Shown in pieces: positions 21,967 to 33,880 of a stretch of DNA of 64,000 nt (position 1 is the first letter of the stretch; each line of letters starts with the position of its first letter). The notes under the pieces were generated by a model that worked only from the letters and a program-made list of their open reading frames with translations, had not been told where the DNA came from and did not search any database. The DNA comes from Citrus sinensis (lineage: Eukaryota; Streptophyta; Magnoliopsida; Sapindales; Rutaceae): assembly GCF_022201045.2 (NCBI RefSeq), contig NC_068564.1, forward strand, positions 29,975,001 to 30,039,000, written 5' to 3'. The position numbers and the translations under genes are program-made.

Positions 21967-24900
21967 TCAATAACCATTAGATGTTTTTTGGGATTTCTTC
22001 TTGAAATTTGTTACACTGCATTGTGGACAAACATACTCCAAGCCGTCTGTTTTTGCATAGTCCTGCAATCCACCACATACAAAATCATGAGAATGAATCT
22101 ACTACAGTTTGCCACCTTAAAGACATTGAATTTATCAAAATAGAAAATGGGCAGAAGGAAAGTAACCTTGAAGGCACCTAGCCCCTGGCGCCTATCACAG
22201 CCGAAATGTGCCCACTCACCGCATATTCCACAATTAACCCAATCACCTGCCGCACTACTGCTCCCCAAGAAAAAATGAAAAATTAATACCATATATCATA
22301 GTTATCCGTGCATCAATTCATCTGTCAGAGAAAAGAGAAAAAGAGAGCGAGTGCCAACCTGTGACACAATAAGCAGCATTCTCCATCTACATCATCATGA
22401 GCTAATTCATACTCTAAAAGGTAAGTTTCATAATGTCTTTTTAGTGTATTGCCAACGCCCTAGTTAAGCAAAGGGAAAAAACCTGTAAGTTCTTCAAAAT
22501 CACACTAAATATAACAGAATGCTCAAGATCACTGCACAACAATAGCAACAAAATTCATAACACGAGGATAGCTGATTGGAGCCTCATCAAGCAGTATATC
22601 AAAAGAATCTGAAAGGTTCTCATAGTAACTTAGACTACTCTCCAAATAGAGACTTCATGTTGCTCGACCAAAGTATGGTTATAACCACTAAACCTAGCAG
22701 TGGTTACTACCAGCATTAAGAAACTACTTCGTTGCACACTAACAATGACATGCAGACAAGTAGGCATATATGACAAGATCCCCACATTCAAGTTTCGTAT
22801 CTGAGATCCATGTAGCAAATTTGCAACAATTTCATGGAATATGAACCATGTCTAGCCCTATGAAATTCACATCTCATGTCTTTTTGTTTTGTGTTCTTTG
22901 ATAAACATGCATTCCTTATTTGCTTCCTTGAAAAGTATGCAGTTTCATTTGAGCAACATAAAGCTGATAATAAGATAAAAAAGATTTAGAAGTTGGAGAC
23001 CATACAGTCATCCTATTAGTCAATGTATGATTGCGCATCTTCGAGAAAACTTGTCCTTTCCAATTGATGCCATTTCCAACATGAAAGCCTCCCCTTGAAA
23101 CCACCTAAAGGGACCCAATATCTCAATATTGATTTGTGATAAGCATTAACCATGGTTAGCAGATTAAAGCATACCTCTCTATACAAGTTGAAAAGGTCAA
23201 GACGTTTTGCATTAAGAATAGCATCAGGAAACTCAGCTAATCCACCTTGAGGAACAAGACGAGTATGCCCACGGAGGATCAAAAACTGCATTACATCCCT
23301 CAAAAATTCCTCCTGCCAGAATACAGAGCATACTTAGAGAATATATATATATAAACAAAGAAAAACGAGAAGTATTCCTGTTTATAAAATAAATTGTAAA
23401 AGAAAATGAATCTACTCCAGAACACAGTATGAGATGCTTAAAAACAATCAAAATACTAATGTCAAAAAGCAAATGCCCAAACCACATTCCAAAAGTGGAA
23501 CACTAACCTCAGAGCAAACTTGTATTGGGGCTCTGCCACAACCATGCTTCTTAAGAGGTAGTGGATTTAAAGAAATGATTTGTTGAGCCTGATAGGAGCT
23601 AGATAATGATTTCCTATGTGTAACCGGAGTCGGTCCTGCAGAACTATGCTTTAAGGGGGCCACTGGCAAATTAGCCTTTACTTGATCACCGTCATATCTT
23701 TCGATCTCAGAAAACCCAGAAAAAGGAAGCATCTTATAATGTCGAGTATGAGGGATTGGCCTCATTGCAGCAGAATTCAGTTTTGGTCTAACATTACATA
23801 CATTTTCACTTTCCACGCCTTTAGATTCTCTGCATGGTTCAGATCTTTTTCGACTAGGTGCAGGAGAAGTCAACCAACTAGGAGGTCTAGTTAGAACAGA
23901 ATTTTCAGTATGGTCTGCCTTTCCCTGTCTTGTACAAAAGAAAAGCAGACGCTCTGCATCATCCTTTTCAAATGAAGCAACAGACAACCCTTGAATACTA
24001 GCTATTCCCAGCATAACTAAGCTACGGTAAGATACATCTGGAGCCAGTTGTCTTAAGACCTGTGAAGCAAAAGATAACAGGAGGCAGTAAGCATGGAAGA
24101 TATGGACCAGATTAACTCAAATTAATATCACAGAAATAAAAAAGGACAATATACGTATCCAATGTGTTTCTCAAAGCATAATGTGGCAAACCTTAATGAA
24201 ACCGCGTATTAGTACCTTTAGTTAAGAGTGTATTGTAACAAGAATACACAATCACTGTTTATCTTTTAAGCATTCTTCCATGGTATAGAAAAGGAAAATA
24301 CTAGGAAAAGCTAAAACGATTTAGATCAAAGCCAGCCCAAAGCAATTTTTTTTTCCTCTGTCATCAAAATCATTCCCAAATCAACACTTCACTGCTGTAT
24401 ATGAACCACAGTATGAAAATTAAAATTCCAACGTGTAGCACCACTGACCGCAGAAGAGAGAGGAGAGCAATTAACAAGTGATATATGATAATTGAGTCAC
24501 ATGTAAGTAAGTAAAAACTAATGTCTATCACCAGCAAACCACTTGAAAAGGAGCTAAACATATAGATATAGACGCACGCACATACAAAGAGAGAGAGGTT
24601 AAGAAAAATCTAACCTGGGAAGCCCATGTGGAAACCTTCATGGAAACTTCAAACACACTTGCCCCACATGCTATTGAGGCGGACTTCCGAGGCTCAGATG
24701 GAGGCAGTCTGTTATCCCCACTGTTTGGCAATGCATGAACTAGCTGACTATTCTCGATAAGCTCATTCTTTATATGATTTTCCAAAAGCTGAGGCAACAG
24801 ACCCAAAAGCATCTTACAGATACAAACTTTAAGATCATATAAAGAGCAATTGGGCCTTGTGAAGATAAATAATCCTCACCTGATCATTAAAACAAGTCTG

Positions 24901-27522
24901 TGCACTGCCAGACACTAGAAGTGATATGTGAGCAGAACTGCAGGTTGATAAATCACATCGCATGGTAACTACACCACGAGAAAATGCGCCAGCCTGAAGG
25001 GGAGGTGGTGGAGCACTGCACCCGATTGAGATCAAAACAATTTATTGTACTCCAAAAAGAACTCCAAAAAAAAAAAAAAAGCAATATCTAAAATTACACA
25101 AATTCTTTGAAGTTAAAGCTAGTAACTGAAAATATCAGCCATTGTATACTAAAAATGGCATAAAACATGTCTTTGACAGATGATCATTAAATACCTTGTC
25201 CGGTTATGGAGTTTGCTCCCTCGTATCTGCAGAAACACCACAAGGACAAAATAGAAATGTTTACACAATTTTGTTTAAACTGAAAAAAGAAAAAAGGAAA
25301 ATAAATTTAAAAGTAAATGAAGAAAATTGTGGACAGAATTAAATTGCCATTAAGTAAATGATAATTCTTGATGAAACATAAATGATGATAGAGGCAGTTA
25401 TGCTTACATTTTGAATATGGTAAAAATGTCTAGCCAATATTCTTTCGTGTTGACAGTCTTCCAGAGTGAGGAAAATGAATTATTATTAAGGGGGAAGGGT
25501 GAAAATTTGCCTTTGGCCAGCCCAAGTGGCTCTCATTAAGGTGAGGTTTCATGTTCTAGAGTAGGCTCAATGAACCAACAATATGACGTGATTGGGATGC
25601 TTAACAAATAATAACAAATAATTCAAACAATTCTTAAACCAAACTTACTTCAATATTCAGGAGAGCATTGAGTCCATCCTCCAAAGGTCCCAATAAGCTT
25701 GTATCCTGAGAAGAATATAGTTAGTAATTAGTGCAAACTTTGGAATGGCACTAGTAATTCATCAGTTGAACAGCACACAGATATAAAATGAAAATTTGAT
25801 AACTCAAACCTACCAATGTGCAAGGAACTCCACAAACAAGAAACCTCATGGTCACATCATCATCATATATTTTTATAGCAGGAAGATTCTCGGGAGAATT
25901 TTCTTCCCCTTGAACATCCATCTCCGACAGAGCAATATCAATCTTGGGAGGGTCCCCAAGCAAGTGGGGTCCCAACTTACTACTACCTTTCTGGCTGTTA
26001 GAAGCCATGACAATGTTGTTTCGTACACAGTACAGCCTAAAGGATGCATGCGCCAGTTGGAATGCATCCCATGTATGACTGCATGAACTGCAATGAACAA
26101 GAGAGCACAGAACATTATCTTCATTATTAACTAACTATAGATATGCTATACAGCTATCATGAAAAATTCACCCAGTTTCAAGAAAAATAAACTAAGTTAT
26201 GCACAGGTGAAGATCATGTACATGTCATCCCTTGATATCGACTAATAATTGCGCATTTAAAAAACAATAAAAACCAGAATTTTTTTCCTTGTCAATACAG
26301 ACGTGTACTCAATATTTTGCAGTATTAATCACCAAAAGCATGAACTAATAGTAAAAGATACAAAGAAATGGATGAACAAACCTTTGCACCACTGATAACA
26401 GAGCTTGAAGAAAATGACAGGCTGCATAGCATGAAAACGAATGTTTCCAATATATAACGTAAGGAACGCCCTGCATGAGTGAAGCGCCTTAATCAAGAAC
26501 TCTCAAAAAAAGAGCAACAGAAAATATATTATTTACATAACAACTTTCAATGTGCTGCAACTTGGCATTCCAAGTTTAACAGCCATTTCACCAGATAATA
26601 ATCTAGAGAGAAAAGGAGAAGAGCAAGTAATATTGCCCATAATAATTCTAACCCTTGAATGAAGTGCCTCTGCAAAATTTTCACCATTCGGAATCTCTAA
26701 ATAAACCTGTAAATGAATTGAGAGATGATTAAAGCAAACAGATAAATAAAAGCATCCAACAAAAATAGGAGCACAGTAAAAGATAGCCCAAAATACTGCA
26801 AATGAATCAGAGATATTTCAAAGCTTGCCCTAATAATAACTTATTAAACATGATGCCGACAATGTAGAAATGTATACTGATCTAGTTAACCTTCCCATGC
26901 TAACATATTTGACAAATGTTATTCAAAATTTGTTTAAACCCATACTGCTCAATAATAATTTTAACTTCCAAATTCTGTGCAACATGATCATCCCCATGTA
27001 AAACTAACTTAAGATTAGTTAGACAAACTCCGTCAGCCTACCACCATTAACTCAGATTACAATCGACAACCATTAAACTGATGAATCACTCACAGTAGTT
27101 GGCAATGTGGAACCAAAGAGCCCACATAAGGCTTCTGGAGTGGACAAGTCAACATCTCCCCACACCAGAGACCCAATTTCTTCACTATCATTAATTTTTT
27201 CTCCTTGCAAATACACAATATTCGGCTCTGATGACTCAAGAAGTCGCCGGAACTCATCAGTACTAGGACTACTCAGCAAATGAACCTGCATTCAAACACA
27301 TAAAGGCACAATATTGTTAAACACCAAGTAAAATATGAACACTTAAAACAAAAGGTAAATGATTCCAACCTCAAGCCGACCCGAAGAAGCAATTTCCGGA
27401 AAAGGGTATTTGGGTTTATCATCAGTAGCTGCTTGCTTTTGCTTATCATCAACAAATTTTCTGCTTAGAACTGCAAGCAGACTACAATGATTTCTTGAAG
27501 AACTTTGTGCATGAAACATCAT
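21967..27522 (-). CDS. ARID and PHD-finger chromatin protein (At3g43240-like)
   Basis: Fifteen coding exons in transcript order: 27522-27370, 27285-27094, 26706-26653, 26470-26382, 26087-25814, 25705-25649, 25226-25195, 25015-24880, 24788-24615, 24059-23508, 23312-23175, 23104-23006, 22459-22359, 22257-22167, 22062-21967, giving 745 aa. The start is MMFHAQ; a second ATG follows at once. The ARID DNA-binding domain spans about residues 570-670 (EEFLRDVMQFLILRGH, then VGNTLKRHYETYLLEYE). A C4HC3 PHD finger follows at about 677-733 (CLLC, CGIC, H, C, CPQC). Exon 10 has a basic RKRSEP stretch, a possible nuclear signal. The Arabidopsis relative, named ARID4 or ARID5 in different sources, is reported to read H3K4me3 and work with ISWI remodellers; this function is carried over by homology. 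The N-terminal 500 residues are conserved but of no named fold known to me. Confidence 0.92.
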
Positions 27523-28060
27523 GCATACATAACCACAAACGCCAAGCAAAAAGAATTATAACAGACGTAGATTCAGATTTCAGACTAGTATCGATTGAAC
27601 AAGAGAGAGGGGGGGAAAAAATATTTTCAACAACAAAGCTCAAGCATTGCAGTACGAGAGACGAACTAACTATGAAATCAAATCAAAAACCTAAAATTTG
27701 TCACAAATCTGTGGACCACAGTTGATAAAAAAACAGAGAAAGAACTCTCTGGATTAACAATTAAACATAAAAAAGGAACTTTGCAGTAACCAAACCCTTG
27801 TAAAAACCCTAAAATCAGACTTATAACCTCGCAAAATTGAAGAAAAACACAGTGACCCAGATGAGGAAACCAAGAAATCTAGCAACCAATTGAACAAAAT
27901 GACAAGAAAAGAAGATACAAATTCCAACAATCGAAGAGTAAAATCAAAGAAACCCGAGGGTTAGGTTAGGTCTATGCTTCTCATAAAGAAATCAAAACGA
28001 CATTTCTTTTTCTTACACACTAGTTCTAAAATAAAAATCTCCCCACGCTCTCTCTCTCAA
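27523..28060 (-). promoter_or_regulatory. 5' leader and promoter side of the ARID-PHD gene
   Basis: Upstream of the ATG at 27522 the sequence holds an AACCCTAA telo-box on the + strand (27805-27812) and a CT-rich GCTCTCTCTCTC tract (about 28049). Both types are common near plant transcription starts. A UTR intron is possible but was not resolved. No ORF. Confidence 0.4.
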
Positions 28061-29177
28061 GTCTCACAAGTTAAAAAAAGAATAAATATAAAAATAAAAT
28101 CAACCACATAATCGAAGTCATGCAATAAATAATTAAAACTTTTAAAAGAATTGCTTTACTAATTAAAATCAATCAGTCTTGCCTTTTTGTGTCAGTTTTT
28201 ACTACAGTTTTCTATAAACACATTTTGGATAAAAAAACATTCATTAACCAAAAAAATACTTTTTTGTTATACGAATACGCTCTTCAAAAACAGACAATCG
28301 CCATCAAATTAATTTATTAATTAAATAGACAAAAATATCTTTTACATTTTTCGTTCGAGAATCACCACGAGATTCGGGTAAAATCAAAGAACCTCGAGAA
28401 AGCATCACCACGTTCACTTAAGTGTACATAAAACAAACTTAAAAACTAGAAACAAAAAAGAACAAAAAAAATTCCCTTCTAGTAGTTGACTAAGCATCCT
28501 TTTGTTCTTCGGGTTTCTGGGGAAAGATTCTCAAAATGGGTTGCATTTATTGGATTGAATTTATTTATTTCCTTCACTTTTGTGATTTGTGTGTGGACAC
28601 AATTCCATGATTCAAAGTCTGGCCCTATTGTTATTGCATAAATCATAATCATAAACATGATCAAGTTGATGATCAAATCAATCTTGGTTTCACTTATATG
28701 GATTATAAAATAAAAGCTTAGTGAGTGATGTTCTTGCTTGTTAGTTTAAGTGGGTCCCAGTTGCCAACTTTGACTTGTGTTTTTTCTCTTAATTTCCTGC
28801 TGTACGACTGTCCTTTTTTCTCGACAAAAAGAAAACAATGCTGCTGTTTTTTTGGGGTCAATTTTCTTGTAATAATAATTTAATCACTTCCTTTATAAGT
28901 GAGTTCTTTTATAAATTCTATTAATTTTTTTTTTCAAAATAAATTCCAGAAAATTATTGACCAATTGCATGTAAATTTAGGCATTACAAATATATATATG
29001 TCAAGTCGACTTAAATTTATGTTTATTTTGATAATTTGATCATTATATAACAATTCTAAACCCTAATTATAAAATTTATGAGCACCAAAAGTTCCTAACC
29101 GTTAATACTTTGTACCCATAGTAGATCAACTAAATTTATCTATTTTGGACGCATTGATACTTCCTTGTCACCTCATA

Positions 29178-29782
29178 GAGTTACAGCATTTGTTAATATT
29201 AAATATCTCATATTGGGTTGTAAAATAGTATTACTTGAATTCATAAATAAAATAGACCACTCCACTAAATAGGTTAGATTTTTAGATTAAATACCTAAAA
29301 TATCCTAGGTCAACCCCCCAAATAAGTGGCATCAGAGTCAAACCTTAGCTTCCAACAAGTGGTGTCAAAGTCAAACCGTACCCCTCGTACCCCTTAACAA
29401 GTGGTATAAGAGCTAGACTATAATAGCCGTGTGGGATACCTAAAAATCCTTACACTGCCTAAAAATTTTAGGCTAAGTCCCTTAGAGTTATAGCATTTGT
29501 TAAGATTAAATATCTCATATTGGGTTGTAAAATAGTGTTACTTGGATTCATAAATAAAATGGACCACTCCACCAAATAGGTTAGATTTTTAGATTAAATA
29601 CCTAAAATATCCTAGGTCAACCCCCCAAATAAGTGGCATCAGAGTCAAACCTTAGCTTCCAACAAGTGGTGTCAAAGTCAAACCGTACCCCTTAACAAGT
29701 GGTATAAGAGCTAGACTATAATAGCCATATGGGATACCTAAAAATCCTTACACTGCCTAAAAATTTTAGGCTAAGTCCCTTA
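29178..29782. repeat. Recent tandem duplication, two units of about 300 bp
   Basis: Unit 1 (29178-29484, 307 bp) and unit 2 (29485-29782, 298 bp) are nearly identical. They differ by a 9-base insertion (an extra CTCGTACCC-like piece) and a few substitutions. Each unit has three degenerate copies of AAGTGGTATCAGAGTCAAACC-type text, shortened here, which resembles the tRNA-Met primer-binding site of plant LTR elements. A degraded third unit follows to about 29960. Non-coding. Confidence 0.85.
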
Positions 29783-30275
29783 GCAATATTAGAGGCAGGG
29801 TATAAATATAATACCTAAAAATCCTAAGTCAATTCCTCTAACAAAATCAAAACCAAGCATGTCCCTAACAAATAGTATCAAAGCCAAACCTTAATAATCA
29901 AGTTGAATACCTAAAATCCCATATAATATTTAAAAATCTTATGCCAAGCTGCTTAACGTTTACAATAATGTCTATGAGTATAATAATACATCAACCTTAC
30001 ACTTTTTTTTAAGTAAATTTTTCTTTCCCTCACACACTCTCTCTCTCTTTTGATGTAGAGAAAGTCAACTCCTTTGAATTCCTAATATCATTTGTCAAGT
30101 TCACTAGTTAAGGGAGAAAGTAGTCTTTACATTATTCATATTGCTCATGTGACAAATTAATCTATTTGAACTAGTGTTAATCAATTGCATTGCGGAATAG
30201 TGTGATGTCCATTTTATAAGTTGTTAATAACTTATCGATTCTAGTTTAAAATTTTCTCATAAATTTGAGAGTATA

Positions 30276-30515
30276 TTTTTTTTTGTTTGAACCACGAGAC
30301 GGTCCTGAGTGGGCCCTAACTGTGGGAGGTATCTTTAAGCTCGTACCTTTAAGATTGTACATTTAAGCTCGTACCACAACCCAGACTAATCTCCGCCGCA
30401 CCAAGTCGGCCTGTAAGGGGTAAAGTGCTGGCCAAAGTGGTGACTCCATACGAGAGTGGGGCTTGAATCCCTGACCTCTCTTAAGGAATGAGAGTGTCAA
30501 ACCACTCACACCAAC
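30276..30515 (-). mobile_element. tRNA-derived SINE
   Basis: Read on the minus strand, the head starts GTTGGTGTGAGTGG. It has an A-box-like TGGTGTGAGTGG (complement of 30502-30513) and a B-box-like GGATTCAAGCCC (complement of about 30459-30471), spaced about 45 bases apart as in a tRNA gene. A non-tRNA body follows, ending in an A run (T run at 30276-30284 on +). This is the structure of a plant SINE about 240 bp long. The promoter boxes look intact. The family name is not known to me. Confidence 0.7.
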
Positions 30516-31084
30516 AAACTTTGGTTTTGGGAATATATTTATTTGTTACTTTATATTGTTTCGTCTTTTTAAATTAAAACTTTAAATTTAATACCTCAAG
30601 AAAAGTTTCGGCAAACATTGAATTAAATTTCAGATTTATAATTGATTCTCTATATGATATTTAAAAATGTGAAATGATTTGTTAGGATTGAGCAATACAA
30701 ATAGCAATGTTGCCAAGAATATATGTTTAAGAGACCACCTCGTGTTATGACCTTTAGATTTAGGAAGCATCTCCACCTCATCTCTTAAGCTTTATTACGA
30801 GACCTGGTTATTCAGTAGGAGTAAAATAGCTGATGCCTTCTCAATTTGAATAAGATTTGTACCACTTGTTTGTGGAAAATCATTTTTATTCAACTTAACT
30901 ACATGATGCCATAACTTGAAATAAATAAATACATGATACAATTGACAATTGCTTTATTCTTGAAATAAATATTTATCCTCCGCGTGAATTTAGACACAAC
31001 AAAGAAAATTTAAAAAAATTTAAATAGATAAATATATATTTACCCAATTTAACTATTGGGCTGAGGTTCGTGAAATAAATAAAT

Positions 31085-32280
31085 AAATAAAGTGTGATGT
31101 CATTCAATAAAAAGTGTTTTGAGTATTATTATTTTTGCAACTTGAAAGTTGTATTGGGAGTTTATTGGTTTCTCGAATAACCAGTACTTATCTGGAGGTC
31201 TGGATTTCCTTGAATTAACCTTATTTGATATCTAATGTTTCAATTTTATTTGATTTCTCCTTACAAATTTTAGTATTCGTATCATTTGGTATCAGAATGA
31301 GGCAACAAATAAAGAGATCAGATCTTTACAACAGAGCAGAAATTAGAGAGGATACAAAAATTGACGAGGATTATAATTCTTGAACACAAAGAATTTTCAG
31401 AAAAATTATTGTGCATGATGGGTGAAATGTCAATCAAATTGGATGCAAAGTTCAATTCATCTTCAAGCTTAAGAAAAGCAAAATATAGAAGAATGTTTTA
31501 CATGCTCAATTGAATCAAAAAGGTCTCAACAAGGTCGCCATACGACAATCTCAAAAGATGAAATTGTTCAACAAAAGAATCTTGTGGGTTCATTGCAAAC
31601 CCAACTTATTCAGCAAGTTCACAATCTAAAGCTTAGAGTTTTATTTGGCCAGCTAAATGTGCAAAGTGTCCTTTTCAAGTGCAAAGCTGAAATGGTTGGA
31701 CACCATGATGAGAAATCATTCATCAATGAAGTGCCACAAATTGAGATGAAAAATACGATTGGACCAACGAAGAATCTTTAAGAGAGTTTCAAGGCATCAT
31801 CATATCTAATTATACATTAGAAACGGAAGAGAAAAAAATTATTTTAGAAAAATCTACCTTTAAGGATAAGGATACTTTCAAGGGGGAAAGAATGATACAA
31901 ACTCTTAAAATTATTAAAATTATTTATTTGATTTATTTGATTTTATGTTGTGGGTTAATTTTGAATTAGCAAAAAATAGTTACACTTGTTTTATGTAACC
32001 TTATGTAAGTGGTGGAGTATTATGTGAAAAGATACTTAGTGTTACTAATTTTTAGGTTGTAATCTTAAATAAGTTTTATTATATAAAGCTTGATGTCATT
32101 CGATAAAAAGTGTCTTGAATATTATTATTTTCCCACTTAAAAATTATATTTAAGAGTTTGTTGGTTTCTCGAATAATCAATACTTATTTGGAGGTATGGA
32201 TTTATTCGGATTGACCCTATTTGATATCTAATTTTTCTATTTCATTTGATTTTTCCTTATAAACTTTGGTGTTTGTATCA
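31085..32280 (+). mobile_element. Decayed, non-autonomous LTR retrotransposon
   Basis: The 3' LTR (31893-32280, 388 bp) starts TGATACAAAC and ends GTTTGTATCA, a perfect 10-bp terminal inverted repeat, and is preceded by a purine tract AAGGGGGAAAG. Its right half matches 31085-31284 (shared GATGTCATTC, GGTTTCTCGAATAA, TTTGATATCTAAT), which must be the 5' LTR with its left part lost. Directly after it lies TTTGGTATCAGAATGAG, a Met-tRNA-type primer-binding site. The 0.6-kb interior has no intact gag or pol, only a 65-codon open stretch at 31584-31781. Confidence 0.8.
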
Positions 32281-32440
32281 TACTAGATATGTGGTAGCCG
32301 ACCCCATCCATGTTCATGCTCACCAAAATTTTAAGATTCTTAACTTATAGCAAGTTGGTGCTCGCAAGAGAAAATTCTAAGTCGCCCATCAATCAAAGGA
32401 TTCTTAACTCACTGTAGATGAAATTCAGTTATTGAGAGTT

Positions 32441-32902
32441 TGTAACAGCCCGCCCTTAACAACTAAGAAGATATTATTTGCTTTGGGCATATGGCTTGTT
32501 ATAGTTTTGTTATTAGGTTTTGTAACCTCAAACACATCTACTTAGTTAAGAGAGCTCATAACTTGGAAACTATTTCAGGAACTCACTCGCTAGCGATTTG
32601 TGATATTATATACTTCCCCTTATAAGATCTCTCTTCCTATTGAGAATAGTACAAGATCATATTATTAACATATCCATCTATCCATACAATAAAGTCGTAA
32701 GTTGGCTCTAATACTAATTGTAACAACCCACACCCAACAACCAAATAGATATTGTCCGCTCTGGGCATATAGCCTGTCACAGCTTTGTTATTAGTCTTTG
32801 CAACCTAAAAATGCGTCTTACCAATTAAGGTGCATATCACCCTTTATAAACCTAGCATCTTTATTGTGCTTTGTAAATATGAGATTCGCCTAGGGTACTA
32901 CA
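32441..32902 (-). mobile_element. TRIM-like miniature LTR retrotransposon
   Basis: Two diverged direct copies start TGTAACAGCCCGCCC (32441) and TGTAACAACCCACACCC (32719), 278 bases apart. Shared blocks include AGATATT, GGGCATATGGC/AGCC and TTTGTTATTAG. Between them, ending at 32718, GTTGGCTCTAATACTAAT is the complement of a Met-tRNA primer-binding site (about 12 of 14 matches to TGGTATCAGAGCCA), abutting the right copy. This fits a terminal-repeat retrotransposon in miniature on the minus strand with almost no internal region. Outer ends are approximate. Confidence 0.6.
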
Positions 32903-32905
32903 TAT

Positions 32906-33571
32906 TGTAATACCCCAATTCTCTTAAAAGGCACTTTCTTAATGATCTTTGTACCCTAGTATAGAAAAAATAAGATGTTTTTCTCATTATGTGAGAGAGA
33001 GAGAGAGATCAGTTGAGAGAAAAAAAAAAGAAGACAGAGAGAAACAAAAAGGAAAAGAGAAGAAGAAAATTTTTTTCTTCTTAGTTTGTCAATGAGCAAC
33101 ACATGAGACCAAGTTGTATGATTTAAAAAATAGATATTGCACTGAAAAAGGATTGGAGATAAATTTCAATTCTTGATTTTCGAAATAACTCACTTTCAAC
33201 ATATTTTCTGCAAAATCTTAAGTTTCTACTTCTACTACAATTATTTAATCATGCTTCTCCATAACTACCAACAAAAATCAAGAATTGAAATTACCTCCAA
33301 TCTTCTCTCAGTGTAATATCAGTTTCAAATCACACAATTTGGTCTCATACTTTGCTTATGGTCGAACTAAGAAGAATTTTTCTTCTTTTTCTCTTTTCTT
33401 TTTTGTTTCTCTCTATCTTTTTTTCTTTTTTGGCTCTCAGCCGAGCTCTCTCTCTCTCTCTCCCTCTCTCTCATAATGGGGGATGACATCTTATTCTTTT
33501 TATACTAGGGTACAACGATCACTAAAAAAGTGAAAAGACTAAAGTAACCTTAAGAGAATTAAGGTATTACA
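32906..33571. mobile_element. 666-bp foldback element with arms near 280-300 bp
   Basis: Left arm 32906-33181 and right arm 33272-33571 are reverse complements along their length, with indels mostly in the GA/CT-rich zone. Outer ends are TGTAATACCCCAATTCTCTTA and the complement of TAAGAGAATTAAGGTATTACA. Inner ends are GATTGGAG...AATTCTTGATTTT and its complement. The loop is 90 bases. Each arm carries a GA-type or CT-type microsatellite. Non-coding: open frames inside the arms are low-complexity shadows. It could be a foldback MITE or two inverted copies of one element. Confidence 0.85.
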
Positions 33572-33738
33572 GAGTTTATATGCTAGTGTGCCATGATTTG
33601 TCGGCCTTTCTGGGGGTGTCAAATGTCAAATTATAGATACACTTGCACTAAATAGGGCGTTGGCATGAAGATTAATGGTGATAAAGATATGAATAGAAAT
33701 GACATTGGGAAGTTGGTGAGAGTTTTAATAGATCATAA

Positions 33739-33880
33739 TAATTATAAGCTCATAGATGAAGAAAAATGCAGTGACAAAGGTTAGTCTAAGTTTCATTATG
33801 TTTAATTCTAATTATAAGCTAATAGATGAAGAAAAATGCAGCAACGGAGGTTAGTATGAGTTTCATTATGTTTAATTCAT
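33739..33880. repeat. 70-bp tandem duplication
   Basis: ATTATAAGCT followed by ATAGATGAAGAAAAATGCAG recurs 70 bases later with few changes, each followed by GGTTAGT and GTTTCATTATGTTTAATTC. Two copies; non-coding. Confidence 0.8.

Noticed and set aside
30459..30513. A tRNA gene on the minus strand
   Set aside because: A and B boxes are present, but the sequence does not close an acceptor stem and continues into a SINE body with an A tail.
31584..31781. 65-codon ORF as a possible small gene
   Set aside because: It lies in the interior of the decayed LTR element, has no known domain and is best read as a relic.
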